Shown: positions 37,559 to 45,525, counted from the first letter of the stretch. The stretch: DNA of 64,000 nt from Candidatus Syntrophocurvum alkaliphilum (GCF_009734445.1 NZ_CP046457.1:992001-1056000), one strand, 5' to 3'. Translations and numbers: made by a program. The notes: generated by a model not told the origin, from the sequence alone.

Positions 37559-38650
37559 TTAGGATCTTTCTTTTAACCAATTTGAAATTGTCGGATATAC
37601 TTGTTTTTTCGCCACACCACCAAATACTAAGCCTCCATGTCCAATGGGATATTCTAGATAAGTTTTATCATCAGATGGAATGTAATCTATTGCAGCCTTA
37701 GTTTGATGAGGTAGTACTAAATGATCTTTTTCTCCACTTAAAATAAGTAATGAGCTATTTATATTATTCAAATCAACTCTATGACCTCTTAAAACAACTT
37801 CATTTTTTATTAATTTATTTTCTTGGTAAAAATCTTTAATCCATTGGCGATAAGCTTCCCCAGGGAAATTGGTATTATCATTTACCCATTTATTAAGTAC
37901 TTTCCATGATTTAACCGGTAAATCCTCATCTATCATTTTCCATAAGCGAGTATAAGTACCCAAATAATTATTAACTGGATTTAATAATTTCACTCCATTA
38001 TCTATAAATGTTCTAGGAATTAACTCGAATGTATCTGTTATTTTATCAGCATCAAAACCTTCACCATTTATCCAAACAGATGAAAGTCCTCCATCTTCAA
38101 AATCAATCGGTGCTGCTAGAAAAATTAAATTACTTATTTTTGGTGATGGGAATAATGAAGCATACATTGTTGATATTGTTCCGCCCATACAATATCCTAA
38201 AACTGATAATTCATCAGTATTTGAAAACTGACATACTTTTTTGACAGCTCGAGCAACATAGTCAAAAACAATATCTGCATAAGTCATATTCCTATCTTCC
38301 CAATAGAAATCTCCCCAATCAAGAAGATATACGTCAAAGCCCTGCTCAACTAAGTGCTCAACTAAACTCATCCCAGGAGTTAAGTCTAAAATGTATGCTT
38401 TGTTAATCAAGGCATACACCATAAGGATTGGCTTTTTATGTTTTACTCCATTTGGAGTTACATACCTGTATAATTTAGCTTTATTCTTTCTCCAAACTAT
38501 GTCTTTGGGTGTCATACCTGTTTGCGGGTCAGGTTCAAAAGCTAACATTTCAGCCCATTGATGCGTACTTTCTAGCATTCGATCATAATTTGATTGCAAT
38601 TTTTCTCCTACTTCAGATGCCGAACCACTTAAAAACATATTTTTTTTCAT
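37559..38650 (-). CDS. phaC: Polyhydroxyalkanoate synthase, class III/IV catalytic subunit
   Basis: A 363-residue alpha/beta hydrolase-fold synthase that polymerises (R)-3-hydroxyacyl-CoA. The modified lipase box is GYCMGG (~148-153) with the nucleophilic Cys. The catalytic Asp is in SGEKDHLV (~309-316) and His in GHGGLVFGG (~338-346). The short N-terminus and ~360-residue length match class III/IV synthases, which need a second subunit, supplied here by the PhaE-like gene. It is last in the phasin-phaE-maoC-phaC operon. Confidence 0.94.
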   Translation of the reverse strand: MKKNMFLSGSASEVGEKLQSNYDRMLESTHQWAEMLAFEPDPQTGMTPKDIVWRKNKAKLYRYVTPNGVKHKKPILMVYALINKAYILDLTPGMSLVEHLVEQGFDVYLLDWGDFYWEDRNMTYADIVFDYVARAVKKVCQFSNTDELSVLGYCMGGTISTMYASLFPSPKISNLIFLAAPIDFEDGGLSSVWINGEGFDADKITDTFELIPRTFIDNGVKLLNPVNNYLGTYTRLWKMIDEDLPVKSWKVLNKWVNDNTNFPGEAYRQWIKDFYQENKLIKNEVVLRGHRVDLNNINSSLLILSGEKDHLVLPHQTKAAIDYIPSDDKTYLEYPIGHGGLVFGGVAKKQVYPTISNWLKERS

Positions 38651-38680
38651 TTTATCTCCCTCCCATAATTAGTATCATTT

Positions 38681-39109
38681 TTAATCCGTTGTTTTTGTTC
38701 TGGGCGGGATAACTATTGCTTCTCCATCCAAAATCACTTCATCATTTTGATTTAAACAGGCTGTTTTAAGCTTTATTCTTCCTTTTCCAAGTTTTTCAAT
38801 TATTTCAACTTGAGCCCTTATAGTATCATTCATAAAGCAAGGCTTTAGAAAATTTAAAGTTTGGCTTTGATATATCGTTCCTGCTCCTGGCAAATAATTT
38901 CCTATAACATTCGAGATAAAACCTGCTAGTAGCATTCCATGAACTATACGAGTCTTGAAATGACCTTTTTGGGCTCTCTTTTCATTAACATGAAGCCAAC
39001 TTAAATCTCCTGTAATACCAGCATACATATATACATCAGTCTCAGTAATAGTTTTTTCTATAAAACTCTTATCTCCTACTTTCAGTTCATCATATGTGTT
39101 TTCTATCAT
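38681..39109 (-). CDS. MaoC-like (R)-specific enoyl-CoA hydratase
   Basis: A 142-residue hot-dog-fold protein like PhaJ, which would feed crotonyl-CoA into (R)-3-hydroxybutyryl-CoA. The hydratase motif is ITGDLSWLHVNEKRAQKGHFKTRIVHGML (split across ~33-60): Asp and His of the catalytic dyad are present, but LSW replaces the usual NP(I/V) between them. Its ATG overlaps the phaE stop (TAATG), so translation is coupled. Confidence 0.85.
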   Translation of the reverse strand: MIENTYDELKVGDKSFIEKTITETDVYMYAGITGDLSWLHVNEKRAQKGHFKTRIVHGMLLAGFISNVIGNYLPGAGTIYQSQTLNFLKPCFMNDTIRAQVEIIEKLGKGRIKLKTACLNQNDEVILDGEAIVIPPRTKTTD

Positions 39110-39702
39110 TAAGCCTCACCTTCTTCCTTGCTAACACTTTCTTCCTTGATATTTTCAGATTGTTTTGTTTTTTTAGTTTTTGTACTTTGGCTTTGAGTTT
39201 CACCTGTATTCTCTTTAAATGTTTTTGTCAAGGTATTGAGCTTTTTATTCATATTATCAAGTTTAGTCTTCAAGCTATCAACATCAGATTTTACTGAATT
39301 AATTTCATTTTTTAAGCTATCTTGATAATCAACTAATTTAATTAAGTTATCAGTAAGTAAATTTATATTATTTGAAAATTGCATATCTATATCATCAATC
39401 TTTTCCTCAAGTGCAATTACTAATTCAGCAACTCTAGCTATATCTTTTTTTGAAGGAATAGGACTAGACTCAAAATACTTATCTAAATTCTGTCTGTTTA
39501 CTTTTTCATATGATAAATATTGATTACGCATCTGTGTAAGCATCTCTAAAAAAGTTTGGGTTGCCATTGCTTGTTTAGCTGAATTTGCCCAAGCCTCTTC
39601 ATTTTTGAAATACATTTCCTTCCACAGTTCTACCATATCGGGAATTTTCATGTATTCTTCATTTTTTTCTTCCTCAAAATTCTTTTTTTCATCTGCAGAC
39701 AC
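39109..39702 (-). CDS. phaE: PHA synthase subunit, PhaE-like
   Basis: A 197-residue, mainly helical protein. The segment PIPSKKDIARVAELVIALEEK (positions ~82-102) agrees with the PhaE family core. Behind it lies a long coiled coil (~100-165) with heptad pattern, and a charged Ser/Thr/Lys/Glu-rich tail. PhaE forms the synthase complex with class III PhaC. GTG start after AAGGGAGTG. It is shorter than purple-bacterial PhaE, so a PhaR-like class IV role is the alternative. Confidence 0.75.
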   Translation of the reverse strand: MSADEKKNFEEEKNEEYMKIPDMVELWKEMYFKNEEAWANSAKQAMATQTFLEMLTQMRNQYLSYEKVNRQNLDKYFESSPIPSKKDIARVAELVIALEEKIDDIDMQFSNNINLLTDNLIKLVDYQDSLKNEINSVKSDVDSLKTKLDNMNKKLNTLTKTFKENTGETQSQSTKTKKTKQSENIKEESVSKEEGEA

Positions 39703-39742
39703 TGCCTACACTCCCTTCGGTATTCTCTGTATAAACTAATTA

Positions 39743-39778
39743 TCTGCGGATTATGGCAACTAAACCATAACCGCAGAT
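39743..39778. other. Intercistronic hairpin in the pha operon
   Basis: CTGCGG-TTATGG / CCATAA-CCGCAG form a strong stem (about 12 pairs) between the phasin and phaE genes. There is no T-run on the minus strand, so it does not look like a terminator; it may stabilise the upstream mRNA part or adjust the phasin to synthase ratio. Confidence 0.6.
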
Positions 39779-39792
39779 TGAAAGACTAATTT

Positions 39793-40143
39793 TTATTTCA
39801 ATTTATCTACCTTCGCAGATAACTCATCTACTTTTTTATTCAAATCTTGTATGTTATTAGTTGTGGGTATGTTAGCATTTTCAAGCGCCTGTATTACGGC
39901 ATCTTGGAATAGTTTTTGCATTTGCTGTTGATTTTTCTTAGTTTGACCCATTAATTCTTCTATAATTTTTGTGCTTTCTTCTCTTGCAATTTTTCTTTGT
40001 TCAACATACTTATTTAACATGCTTTCTAACTGATCTTGTGTCCATGATAAACTACCTAATGACACTAACCACATGTCCCACATTTTTTCTGCAGCACTAT
40101 CTGAAACTGTAAATGATTTCTCAAAATTTTCTTTTAAACTCAT
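39793..40143 (-). CDS. Phasin-like granule-associated protein
   Basis: A 116-residue helical protein. The N-terminal part (ENFEKSFTVSDSAAEKMWDMW) is amphipathic, and the C-terminus is a short coiled coil with heptads (LNKKVDELSAKVDKLK). It resembles the phasin/PhaF-type granule proteins that coat PHA inclusions. It is the first gene of the pha operon, and a hairpin follows it, which fits the high expression of phasins. Family assignment rests on overall pattern and context. Confidence 0.65.
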   Translation of the reverse strand: MSLKENFEKSFTVSDSAAEKMWDMWLVSLGSLSWTQDQLESMLNKYVEQRKIAREESTKIIEELMGQTKKNQQQMQKLFQDAVIQALENANIPTTNNIQDLNKKVDELSAKVDKLK

Positions 40144-40201
40144 TTAATCCCAACCTTTCTTTTTTCAAATATATCATAACCGCAACCGAATCGACTCCTA
40201 G

Positions 40202-40214
40202 CCTCACCTCCTTT
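40202..40214 (-). other. Orphan Shine-Dalgarno in the pha leader
   Basis: AAAGGAGGTGAGG on the minus strand, 59 bases upstream of the phasin ATG. No ATG, GTG or TTG lies at a normal distance behind it; a short frame from a GTG inside it runs into the phasin gene in another frame. It might be a standby ribosome site or a decayed leader peptide. Confidence 0.35.
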
Positions 40215-40269
40215 AATACTTAATTATTTAAATATAAGTTAAATAATCTTTATAATACTATTTAACATA

Positions 40270-40299
40270 ATTATAATATGAAAAATAAAAAAGCATCAA
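40270..40299 (-). promoter_or_regulatory. Probable promoter of the pha operon
   Basis: On the minus strand TTGATG (40294-40299), 18 bases, TATAAT (40270-40275). Start would be near 40263, giving a leader of ~120 nt before the phasin ATG. The remaining part of the 460-base gap is very AT-rich and holds no gene I can support. Confidence 0.5.
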
Positions 40300-40433
40300 G
40301 GGCAACTAGGTAATATATGGTATTTTTTTAAGGTATTTACACCCCCCTTGTAAAACCACCTCTAATATATATTCAATTATTAATAAATATGTTCTTTATT
40401 TTATAAAAAGATTTGAAAAATAATTGTTGGGTT

Positions 40434-40463
40434 GTGACATAAAATTATGTCTTTTTTTTACAT
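40434..40463 (+). terminator. Isolated plus-strand terminator
   Basis: GACATA / TATGTC hairpin followed by eight T on the plus strand, in a region where all genes are on the minus strand. On the minus strand it has no T-run. It could end a small plus-strand RNA beginning between ~40260 and 40340, or be a chance structure. Confidence 0.35.
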
Positions 40464-40603
40464 TTAATTTAAAATTATTGCATTATCTTTGTTAAATTAA
40501 CACATAATTTTAAATTTCTATAATAAAAGATTTGATATTAGATATTTTTATTTAAAAATATTTTTGATGTGTAAAATTGTTAAGCGAAGGATATTAATGT
40601 GTA

Positions 40604-41245
40604 TTATTCGGAAGATATAGAAGCTAAAGTTTCAGCATCGTTTTTAAGTAATTCATTAAAAAATATTTCTTCATCACTAGCAGAATATAATATACTTTTA
40701 CCATAGTTATATTTTTTCCCAATTTCTATGTTATCATAGATGCCATAAGATTTTAAAATAAAATCTGTAACTCGATTTCCAAATAATATTATATATTGAG
40801 GTTGTAAAATCTCTATCTCTTCAATAATAAATGGCAAACAAGATATTATTTCTTCATCAGTTGGATGCACAGCAATACCATCACATCTCCTAGCAGTTAG
40901 CTTACAATTATTATCATTGTCCAATAAATAGCTTTGACCATATAAGTTACTATCACTAGCTCTAGTACATGCTTTAGGTTGGCATCTAACCATAAAACTA
41001 TGGTAAATCTTATGTATACTTAACCCTTTTTTTATGTGATTCCTTAATTTTATAACATTATCTAAATCTTGATTAAAATTGTTTTCTGCTTCAAAAATAA
41101 GCATCATCTCAGGCTCAAGATCGCCTTTACCTAAAGATGATTTTCTTCTACATTTTAATAGTTTTTTGCATCGCATACAGTTATTTATTCTTTCTTCCAT
41201 ATCAATTATTAATTTTATCTTCTTTTCTCTAGAACTATTAGTCAT
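40604..41245 (-). CDS. Divergent uracil-DNA-glycosylase superfamily protein
   Basis: A 213-residue protein. The N-terminal CMRCKKLLKCRR (~23-34) and VRCQPKACTRASDS (~86-99) look like the Cys ligands of iron-sulfur family 4/5 UDGs. SSLGKGDLEPEMMLIFEAE corresponds to the beta strand before motif A, and CLPFIIEEIEILQPQYIILFGN to the typical helix-strand. The catalytic motif A (usually GEAPGxxE) reads FEAENNFN, and the C-terminal HPS motif is missing (LYSASDEE). So it has the fold but probably not standard UDG activity. No operon partner is obvious. Confidence 0.6.
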   Translation of the reverse strand: MTNSSREKKIKLIIDMEERINNCMRCKKLLKCRRKSSLGKGDLEPEMMLIFEAENNFNQDLDNVIKLRNHIKKGLSIHKIYHSFMVRCQPKACTRASDSNLYGQSYLLDNDNNCKLTARRCDGIAVHPTDEEIISCLPFIIEEIEILQPQYIILFGNRVTDFILKSYGIYDNIEIGKKYNYGKSILYSASDEEIFFNELLKNDAETLASISSE

Positions 41246-41375
41246 ACTCCCTCCTGTTAGTACGGAAATGTTAAAATGTCTTTATAATTTTCTATAATTC
41301 GACAGTCAAACATTTAAATCCTCCTGTTTTAATGTTAAATCCTTTTTTTCTTTTATACAGCTTTTTGTTTTAAAA

Positions 41376-41433
41376 ACTAAATATAAACATGTTAGTTCAG
41401 ACTGTTTTTTGTAGTACTTCTTGCAGCAAAATA
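41376..41433 (+). repeat. Dispersed repeat, decayed copy L (right end only)
   Basis: ATAAACATGTTAGTTCAG followed by TTTTGTAGTACTTCTTGCAG and CAAAAT aligns with the right end of copies A-C (ATAAACATGTTTGCTCAG ... TGTAGTTACTTTTTGCAGCAGAATC). The left part is not recognisable. It lies in the gap after the 128-residue gene. Confidence 0.5.
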
Positions 41434-41540
41434 ATATGTAAGTAATAAAAATAGCGGAAAGTTCATTTTCCGCCTCTAAATAACTAGAATATATAGCATA
41501 TAAATCTGTGTAACCAAAAATATTGTCCTGATAAAACATA

Positions 41541-41566
41541 ATAAAACCGCACATGGCGGTTTTATT
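41541..41566 (-). terminator. Terminator after the 128-residue gene
   Basis: AAAACCGC / GCGGTTTT hairpin with loop CATG-like centre, overlapping the stop of the gene at 41562; T-rich sequence follows on the minus strand. Confidence 0.7.
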
Positions 41567-41948
41567 TTTTCATTTTATAAAGATAGCTACGTGTGTTATC
41601 GTTTATACCCCAAGTTGCATCTGATAGTTTAGCACAAACATAACTTCGTAAATTATCATCTACTTCTGGGTCTAATCTATCAAGAAGAATATAAAATGCT
41701 CTTAATACATCTACCATATTTGTGAAAATCCTATCTACTGGGGCGTTTTTTAGAATTTCATCTTTTTTTCCATAATAAAATATCATTCGCCTTATAATCC
41801 ATAAAATTTCACTATTTGTCCAAACTTTTTTATTTATTATTTCATCTAGTAATTTTTCAGGTCCTATTTCATTTTCTTTTTGTTCTAGTTCTTTCCAATC
41901 TTGACTTTCGTAAACTGTAGAAATAAGGGGGACAATTTTTTCTTCCAT
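41562..41948 (-). CDS. Hypothetical protein, 128 residues
   Basis: I do not recognise this protein. It is acidic at the N-terminus, mainly helical, without signal peptide or membrane helix. Notable segments are WTNSEILWIIRRMIFYYGKK (~43-62) and a second helical half with NMVDVLRAFYILLDRLDPE. ATG has GGAGGATTAAC upstream and a terminator follows the stop, so it is likely a real monocistronic gene. It stands in a scarred region beside the NlpC/P60 remnant and the dispersed repeats, possibly an accessory site. Confidence 0.65.
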   Translation of the reverse strand: MEEKIVPLISTVYESQDWKELEQKENEIGPEKLLDEIINKKVWTNSEILWIIRRMIFYYGKKDEILKNAPVDRIFTNMVDVLRAFYILLDRLDPEVDDNLRSYVCAKLSDATWGINDNTRSYLYKMKK

Positions 41949-41968
41949 TAGTTAATCCTCCATTCTTA

Positions 41969-42105
41969 TTATTCTTTAGCTCCTATAAATAAATTTGCAT
42001 AATAATTCTCACTTAATGACGAATATATAACACCACCACTTCTAGAGAACTTGAATGTATAAATATATTATCTCCTACATAAATACCTACATGATTAATT
42101 ACTTA
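41969..42105 (-). pseudogene. NlpC/P60 peptidase remnant (3' end, frameshifted)
   Basis: Minus-strand translation gives VINHVGIYVGDNIFIHSSS, and after a frame change SRSGGVIYSSLSENYYANL followed by FIGAKE and a stop. Joined, this is the C-terminal half of an NlpC/P60 cell-wall hydrolase, including the catalytic His of HVGIYVG. Upstream an in-frame stop interrupts it, and the Cys-containing half is absent. It is a decayed gene fragment next to repeat copy C. Confidence 0.75.
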
Positions 42106-42212
42106 TGAATTATTTCTAAAAAGCAATAGTTTTTATACTATAACTATTCTAGAAGATAGAATTTTGTCCTTTTTATTTATATTTTTTTATTTTTTGTATT
42201 ATTATATCTGTT

Positions 42213-42438
42213 GATTCCACTGCAAAAAGCTAAACTTAGAGTATGGAATCGGCTGAGCAAACATGTTTATCACGCCACTCATCGGTCTTTACCTCGATTT
42301 TAGCTTAGCACTTATTATCTAAAATGATTTTTTATTTATACTTAGCTGTGATCTATGCACCACGCCTTGCTATTCGGACTTAGATAAACATGTTTGCTCA
42401 GCCTTAAGCTTGTTGTAGTTACTTTTTGCAGCAGAATC
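42213..42438 (+). mobile_element. Dispersed MITE-like repeat, full copy C (226 bp)
   Basis: Ends GATTCCACTGCAAAAAGCTA and, as reverse complement, GATTCTGCTGCAAAAAGTAA. The nested arms GGCTGAGCAAACATGTTTAT and ATAAACATGTTTGCTCAGCC are perfectly complementary over 20 bases. The direct repeat ATCTGTT (42206-42212 and 42439-42445) borders it and is not low-complexity, so this copy best shows target duplication. The interior has more differences from A and B than these have from each other. It lies 35 bases beyond the PHP gene stop. Confidence 0.9.
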
Positions 42439-42473
42439 ATCTGTTTATTTGTAAATATTATTTTTCTAGCTCT

Positions 42474-43307
42474 TTAACTAATGCTTCCTTTATGTTCATA
42501 TAGTTTTTTTACTAAATCATAACTAACTCCTATACATCCTAGTCTACCTCTAGATTCATCGCCACTAGTTCCATGAAAGTCCGAACCACCAGTAACATAA
42601 AGTTTTTTTTCACTACTAAAGCTTAAAAATCTATTTATTTGACTATCCGAATGCTCTGGATAGTATGCTTCAATACCTTCTACTCCCATATCAACAACTT
42701 CGTTTATTAGTCTTTGATCTTTGATTAATCCTGGATGGGCTAAAACACTAATACCTCCAGCTTGTTTAATGAGATTTATAGCCTCATTAGGTGTAAATTT
42801 ATATCTAGGAACATATGCCGCTCTTCCTTTACTTATATATTTATCAAAAGCTTCTTTTAATGAAAAAACGTAACCTTTGGCCATCAATGCTTGTGCAACA
42901 TGTGGTCTTCCTATTAAATCACCTTGAGCTAATTGTTTAACGTAATCAAAAGTAATCTGAAAACCCATGCTTCGTAATTTATTTATCATTTTTTGAGCTC
43001 TTTCATAACGACATTCTCGAACCTCTTGTAATCTATTTTTTAAAGCCTGATTTTTATAGTCTATAAAATAACCTAAAATGTGAACCTCGATATCATTTAA
43101 TTCTGTATTCAATTCAATACCAGGTATAAACTTTAACTTAGATCCAGTAGATGAGTTATAGTTTAATGCTGGTTCTAATCCATCAATTGTATCATGATCG
43201 GTGATGGCAATTCCAAAAAGCCCAAATTCTATAGAATATTTAATTATTTGCTCTGGTGAAAACATTCCATCAGAAGCAGTAGTATGAATATGCAAATCAT
43301 AATACAT
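42474..43307 (-). CDS. PHP-domain phosphoesterase (RNase AM/TrpH-like)
   Basis: A 277-residue metal-dependent phosphoesterase. Metal ligands appear in DLHIHTTASDG (~4-14), TDHDTIDG (~36-43), PGIELNTE (~63-70), VLAHPGL (~190-196) and SDFHG (~243-247). The closest well-known relatives hydrolyse 3',5'-nucleoside bisphosphates or trim 5' ends of RNA. The dipeptidase gene lies 28 bases upstream, so the two may be co-transcribed. Confidence 0.9.
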   Translation of the reverse strand: MYYDLHIHTTASDGMFSPEQIIKYSIEFGLFGIAITDHDTIDGLEPALNYNSSTGSKLKFIPGIELNTELNDIEVHILGYFIDYKNQALKNRLQEVRECRYERAQKMINKLRSMGFQITFDYVKQLAQGDLIGRPHVAQALMAKGYVFSLKEAFDKYISKGRAAYVPRYKFTPNEAINLIKQAGGISVLAHPGLIKDQRLINEVVDMGVEGIEAYYPEHSDSQINRFLSFSSEKKLYVTGGSDFHGTSGDESRGRLGCIGVSYDLVKKLYEHKGSIS

Positions 43308-43335
43308 AATAATTTTCTCCTGTCCTGTTAAAAAT

Positions 43336-44259
43336 CTATATTATTTGTTTTATAACTCTAAGTGCATTTCCCCTAATTATGTTTTGTATTTCTTGTAATG
43401 AAAACCCTCGTTTTTGAAGAAGTTCTGGAATCAAACTATATTGCTCAACATTATTAATTACCATTTTATCAGCACCATCAAAATCAGATCCTAATGCTAT
43501 ATAGTCAGGTCCTATTAATTCCGATATATAAACAATATGATCAATCATATCGTTTATTGTGGGATTACTTTCTTTAATAAAAAATTTTACTTGATTTACA
43601 CCAATAACTCCACCATTATCAGCTAATGCTTTTAATTGATGATCTTTTAGGTTACGTGGAAGGTTACATAAAGAAGCAGCATTTGCATGTGTAACCATAA
43701 CTGGTTTGTTGTATAATTCAAGTGCTTGATAAAAGGAAGGTTCTGATATATGAGCTAAATCTAATATAATCCCAAGCTCCTCAAGAGTTCTTATTATAAT
43801 TTTTCCAAAAGAGCTAATACCTGCTGCTCCTATTCCTTCCCCTACTCCATCTGCAAGTAAATTTCTGTTATTCCATGTTAAACCTAAACTTCTTAACCCT
43901 AATCGGTATAAAATTCTTAAAATTTCTATATCATTCTGTATGACTTCAGCACCTTCAAGATGAAGAATACAGCTTAATTTATTATTTTTATTAGCTATAA
44001 TAATATCTTCATATTTTAATACATGATAAATATGTTGTTTATTTAAATCAATTTCATAATAAAATTTATCAACCTGCTTAAATATATCTCTTAAAATAGA
44101 TTCTTGATTAGTTGGGTTGCTAAATAAGGCAAAAAATTGCAAATAAATATTTGCTCTTTTGGCTCTTTCTAAGTCAAAATGTAAGTTGTTTTTGTATAAA
44201 CTTAAACCCTGATTATATATTTCTGATATTGTGTCACAATGTAAGTCAACTATATGCAT
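43336..44259 (-). CDS. Membrane-dipeptidase family protein (M19)
   Basis: A 307-residue TIM-barrel zinc peptidase of the renal dipeptidase family. Zinc ligands are in DLHCDT (~5-10), the bridging Glu in LHLEGAE (~103-109), and His in VTHANAASL (~191-199). Further motifs are LTWNNRNLLADG and GSDFDGAD. It probably hydrolyses dipeptides, perhaps D-residue-containing ones. It lies after spoVS and its terminator. Confidence 0.92.
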   Translation of the reverse strand: MHIVDLHCDTISEIYNQGLSLYKNNLHFDLERAKRANIYLQFFALFSNPTNQESILRDIFKQVDKFYYEIDLNKQHIYHVLKYEDIIIANKNNKLSCILHLEGAEVIQNDIEILRILYRLGLRSLGLTWNNRNLLADGVGEGIGAAGISSFGKIIIRTLEELGIILDLAHISEPSFYQALELYNKPVMVTHANAASLCNLPRNLKDHQLKALADNGGVIGVNQVKFFIKESNPTINDMIDHIVYISELIGPDYIALGSDFDGADKMVINNVEQYSLIPELLQKRGFSLQEIQNIIRGNALRVIKQII

Positions 44260-44281
44260 AGTTGTCCTCCTTTTGAAATAA

Positions 44282-44306
44282 AAAACCTGCTATAATTAGC
44301 AGGTTT
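44282..44306 (-). terminator. Terminator after spoVS
   Basis: AAAACCTGC / GCAGGTTTT hairpin with T-runs, 40 bases beyond the spoVS stop. Confidence 0.8.
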
Positions 44307-44345
44307 TATAACGTATAGCGTATTGAGTAATTTAAATTAAAATTA

Positions 44346-44606
44346 TTATCTTGGTTCTACAATTAATTTTATTGCGGTTCTTTCTTCTCCATCAATCATT
44401 ATATCTGTAAATGCAGGTATGCATATTAAATCCATACCACTTGGAGCAACAAATCCCCTTGCAATGGCAATTGCTTTAATAGCTTGATTAATTGCACCAG
44501 CACCAATTGCTTGAATTTCTGCAGCTCCCTTCTCTCTTAAAACACCTGCAAGTGCACCTGCAACAGAATTTGGACTGGACTTAGCTGAAACCTTTAATAC
44601 TTCCAT
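44346..44606 (-). CDS. spoVS: Stage V sporulation protein S
   Basis: An 86-residue Alba-like protein, exactly the usual length, starting MEVLKVSAKSSPNSVAGALA and continuing with GAGAINQAIKAIAIARGF. SpoVS affects sporulation, coat assembly and septation in Bacillus. Start ATG 44606 follows GAGGAGGG by eight bases; the frame stays open 17 codons upstream, but this is not part of the conserved protein. It follows ymdB, as in Bacillus (rny-ymdB-spoVS). Confidence 0.97.
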   Translation of the reverse strand: MEVLKVSAKSSPNSVAGALAGVLREKGAAEIQAIGAGAINQAIKAIAIARGFVAPSGMDLICIPAFTDIMIDGEERTAIKLIVEPR

Positions 44607-44727
44607 CAAATAAACCCTCCTCATTGTTAATTTAAATCTTAGATAGGTTGCTCTCATATAGAAGTATATTCTAAAACTTATAAGTAATTCCTGCTTTAAA
44701 CTAAGTATTTGGTTAAATATTCTAATT

Positions 44728-45510
44728 TTAGTTAATAAGTGATATTCTTTCTATAGTTTTTATTTTATTTAAGTTTTCATCATAGTCCATTATTACGCCT
44801 TGTAGTTGAACTTTGCCTTTAGTTTCAACTTCAAATCTAATTGGCCTTTGTGTAACAAACTTTTGTATTATTATATCCTTTTTCATTCCTAATATAGAAT
44901 CAACTGCTCCTGTCATTCCTAAATCAGTTATGTATGCAGTTCCTTTAGGCAAAATAGTCTCATCAGCAGTTTGAATATGAGTGTGTGTACCCAATATTGC
45001 ATTAATTTTACCATCGAAATAATGTGCAATAGCTAATTTTTCTGAAGTTGCTTCAGCATGGAAGTCTAAGATAATTAGATCAGCTTTTTTTTCTATATCT
45101 TCTAATATTTCTTCAACTGCTTTAAAAGGACAATCTAAATCATTCATAAATACTCTACCGGAAGCATTTATAATAGCTATTCTTGTGTTAAAACCACCAA
45201 TGTAAGTATGATAACCTTGACCAGGGCAGTCTCCAGGATAATTTATTGGCCGTATTAATCTATGCTCATCATCAATAAAGTTATATATATCTTTGTTATC
45301 CCAAACATGGTTACCCATAGTTAAAACATCTATTCCAGCACCTAGTATTTCATGCATTACATCTTTGGTTAGTCCTCTACCTCCAGCAGCATTTTCAGCA
45401 TTAGCAATAGTAAACATTATATTATATTCTTTTTGTATCTTATTTAGTAGTTCTTTAATTGCTAATCTACCTGGTTTACCTACTATATCCCCTATAAATA
45501 ATATATTCAA
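44728..45510 (-). CDS. ymdB: Metallophosphoesterase YmdB (TIGR00282)
   Basis: A 260-residue cyclic-nucleotide phosphodiesterase-like enzyme that influences biofilm and motility choice in Bacillus. Metal-site residues are in FIGDIVGKPGR (~5-15), NAENAAGGRGLT (~37-48), MGNHVWDNKDI (~65-75), DFHAEATSEK and GTHTHIQTAD. It lies between the rny region and spoVS, but a 163-residue gene is inserted between rny and ymdB. Confidence 0.95.
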   Translation of the reverse strand: MNILFIGDIVGKPGRLAIKELLNKIQKEYNIMFTIANAENAAGGRGLTKDVMHEILGAGIDVLTMGNHVWDNKDIYNFIDDEHRLIRPINYPGDCPGQGYHTYIGGFNTRIAIINASGRVFMNDLDCPFKAVEEILEDIEKKADLIILDFHAEATSEKLAIAHYFDGKINAILGTHTHIQTADETILPKGTAYITDLGMTGAVDSILGMKKDIIIQKFVTQRPIRFEVETKGKVQLQGVIMDYDENLNKIKTIERISLIN

Positions 45511-45525
45511 TTTTTATAACCCCCA

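Noticed and set aside
41306-41554. 82-codon open frame on the minus strand
   Set aside because: It starts inside a terminator hairpin, has no ribosome site, and its middle is the translated remnant of the dispersed repeat.
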